Below are positions 4,800 through 5,193 of a stretch of 5,193 nt of DNA, piece after piece. The position numbers were made by a program, and so were the translations under genes. Below the pieces are notes generated by a model. The model worked only from the letters and a program-made list of their open reading frames with translations, did not search any database and was not told the DNA's origin. Origin of the DNA: Candidatus Mcinerneyibacteriota bacterium. GTDB lineage: Bacteria > AUK180 > JAQVHJ01. Position 1 is the first letter of the stretch, and each line of letters opens with the position of its first letter. The stretch spans positions 1 through 5,193 of the forward strand of contig DAOVMD010000253.1 of NCBI GenBank assembly GCA_030630935.1, written 5' to 3'.

Positions 4800-5193
4800 T
4801 TGTCAGTGGCAAATAAAAAAGGACACCATTTCTATGTTATATTAATATTTTGGTTCTTCTCCAAAAAAGTTGGTAAAATAACAAGAAGAGCTATATATAA
4901 TGAAAAAGAAAGATAAAAACAAAAAAAATAAACAAACTCGCTTCGCTCAAACTTTTTTATTTGACATGGAACTGAAGAGAACTAACGAGAACTTAAAAAA
5001 AACAAAGAGAAAAACAAAGAAAGATAATTAACCATAAAGAGCATGAAGAAAAAACAAAAAAAAAGAAATCTTTTTAACAGGGACTTTTACGAGACTTATA
5101 AGTGATAATTAAAAACGACTGAGTGTCATTATTTAACATCTGAAAGGATCACCAAACGATAGAAACACAGGTTTATCAATTAATAATTATCAA
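4800..5193. other. Downstream region with no convincing gene
   Basis: These 394 bases hold no recognisable protein, tRNA or rRNA. A 43-codon open frame (4900-5031), almost all Lys/Asn/Thr and with only a poor ribosome site, looks like a by-product of A-rich DNA. Other contents are a 10-bp palindrome ATATTAATAT (4839-4848), a mirror repeat (4933-4952), a strongly purine-biased stretch (about 4966-5068), an AAAAAGA/TCTTTTT dyad (5060-5075) with a 2-base centre that could act as a very weak AT-rich terminator, and a 10-bp palindrome ACTTATAAGT (5094-5103). TTGACA at 4961-4966 has no -10 partner. No GC-rich hairpin plus T-run follows fxsA, so where the operon ends is not visible. Confidence 0.7.
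4933..4952. repeat. 20-base mirror repeat centred on CTCGCTTCGCTC
   Basis: The sequence reads the same backwards on the same strand, out from the CTCGCT/TCGCTC centre through AAAC on both sides. This is mirror rather than dyad symmetry, so it does not form an ordinary hairpin. Its complement contains GAGCGAAGCGA, one base different from the GAGCAAAGCGA at 760-770 on the plus strand in the other intergenic region. Such GAGCGAAGCGAG-like strings often recur between genes in AT-rich genomes, which suggests a dispersed short repeat. Confidence 0.5.

Noticed and set aside
4961-4989. TTGACA at 4961-4966 as a promoter for a gene to the right
   Set aside because: No -10-like hexamer occurs 16-18 bases downstream (the region is AACGAG), and no gene follows within the window.
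4900-5031. 43-codon Lys-rich plus-strand open frame after fxsA
   Set aside because: Composition follows the A-rich DNA, the ribosome site is poor, and the middle is translated from the mirror repeat. There is no family resemblance.
5103-5193. TGATAATT (5103-5110) and AATTATCA near the right edge as an inverted repeat or element end
   Set aside because: The arms are only 8 bp of common AT-rich sequence 74 bases apart, with no transposase or target duplication; chance is the likely cause.

Overview
The window is AT-rich bacterial DNA. By hand count, the first 540 bases are about 36% G+C, and the membrane-protein genes further in are visibly lower (11 of 60 bases in 2041-2100). Sigma70-type promoters, purine-rich Shine-Dalgarno sites, tight gene overlaps and a strong TTA/ATT/AAA codon preference fit a low-G+C bacterium. 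The phylum cannot be fixed from the sequence. The family mix (DUF401, a V4R-like cysteine protein, FxsA) would suit an anaerobic or environmental lineage, but that is inference.

Layout. Positions 1-575 (minus strand) hold the N-terminal three quarters of a TatD-family metal-dependent hydrolase, which runs off the left edge. Positions 576-896 are a divergent intergenic region. It has a minus-strand promoter for the hydrolase and a near-consensus plus-strand promoter (TTGACT, 17 bases, TATAAT with an extended TG) for the operon. At the predicted transcript start lie two inverted copies of a 13-bp near-palindrome, an attractive MarR operator pair.

Positions 897-4799 form one tightly packed plus-strand operon of five genes: a MarR-type repressor, a DUF401 multi-spanning permease, a 190-residue V4R/DUF2378-like protein carrying a Cys-Glu-Cys-Cys zinc-site pattern, a 12-TM MFS transporter, and FxsA. 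Gaps are 1 nt and 17 nt, followed by overlaps of 14 nt and 16 nt. Positions 4800-5193 show no convincing gene and no convincing terminator. The stretch is purine-rich, low in complexity and holds a curious mirror repeat.

How the genes may work together (inference): MarR represses the operon until a ligand, probably a small hydrophobic or aromatic compound or a carboxylate, releases it. The operon then makes two unrelated transporters and a soluble ligand/zinc-binding protein of the type fused to aromatic-sensing regulators elsewhere. This makes it a candidate uncharacterised sense-and-transport module.
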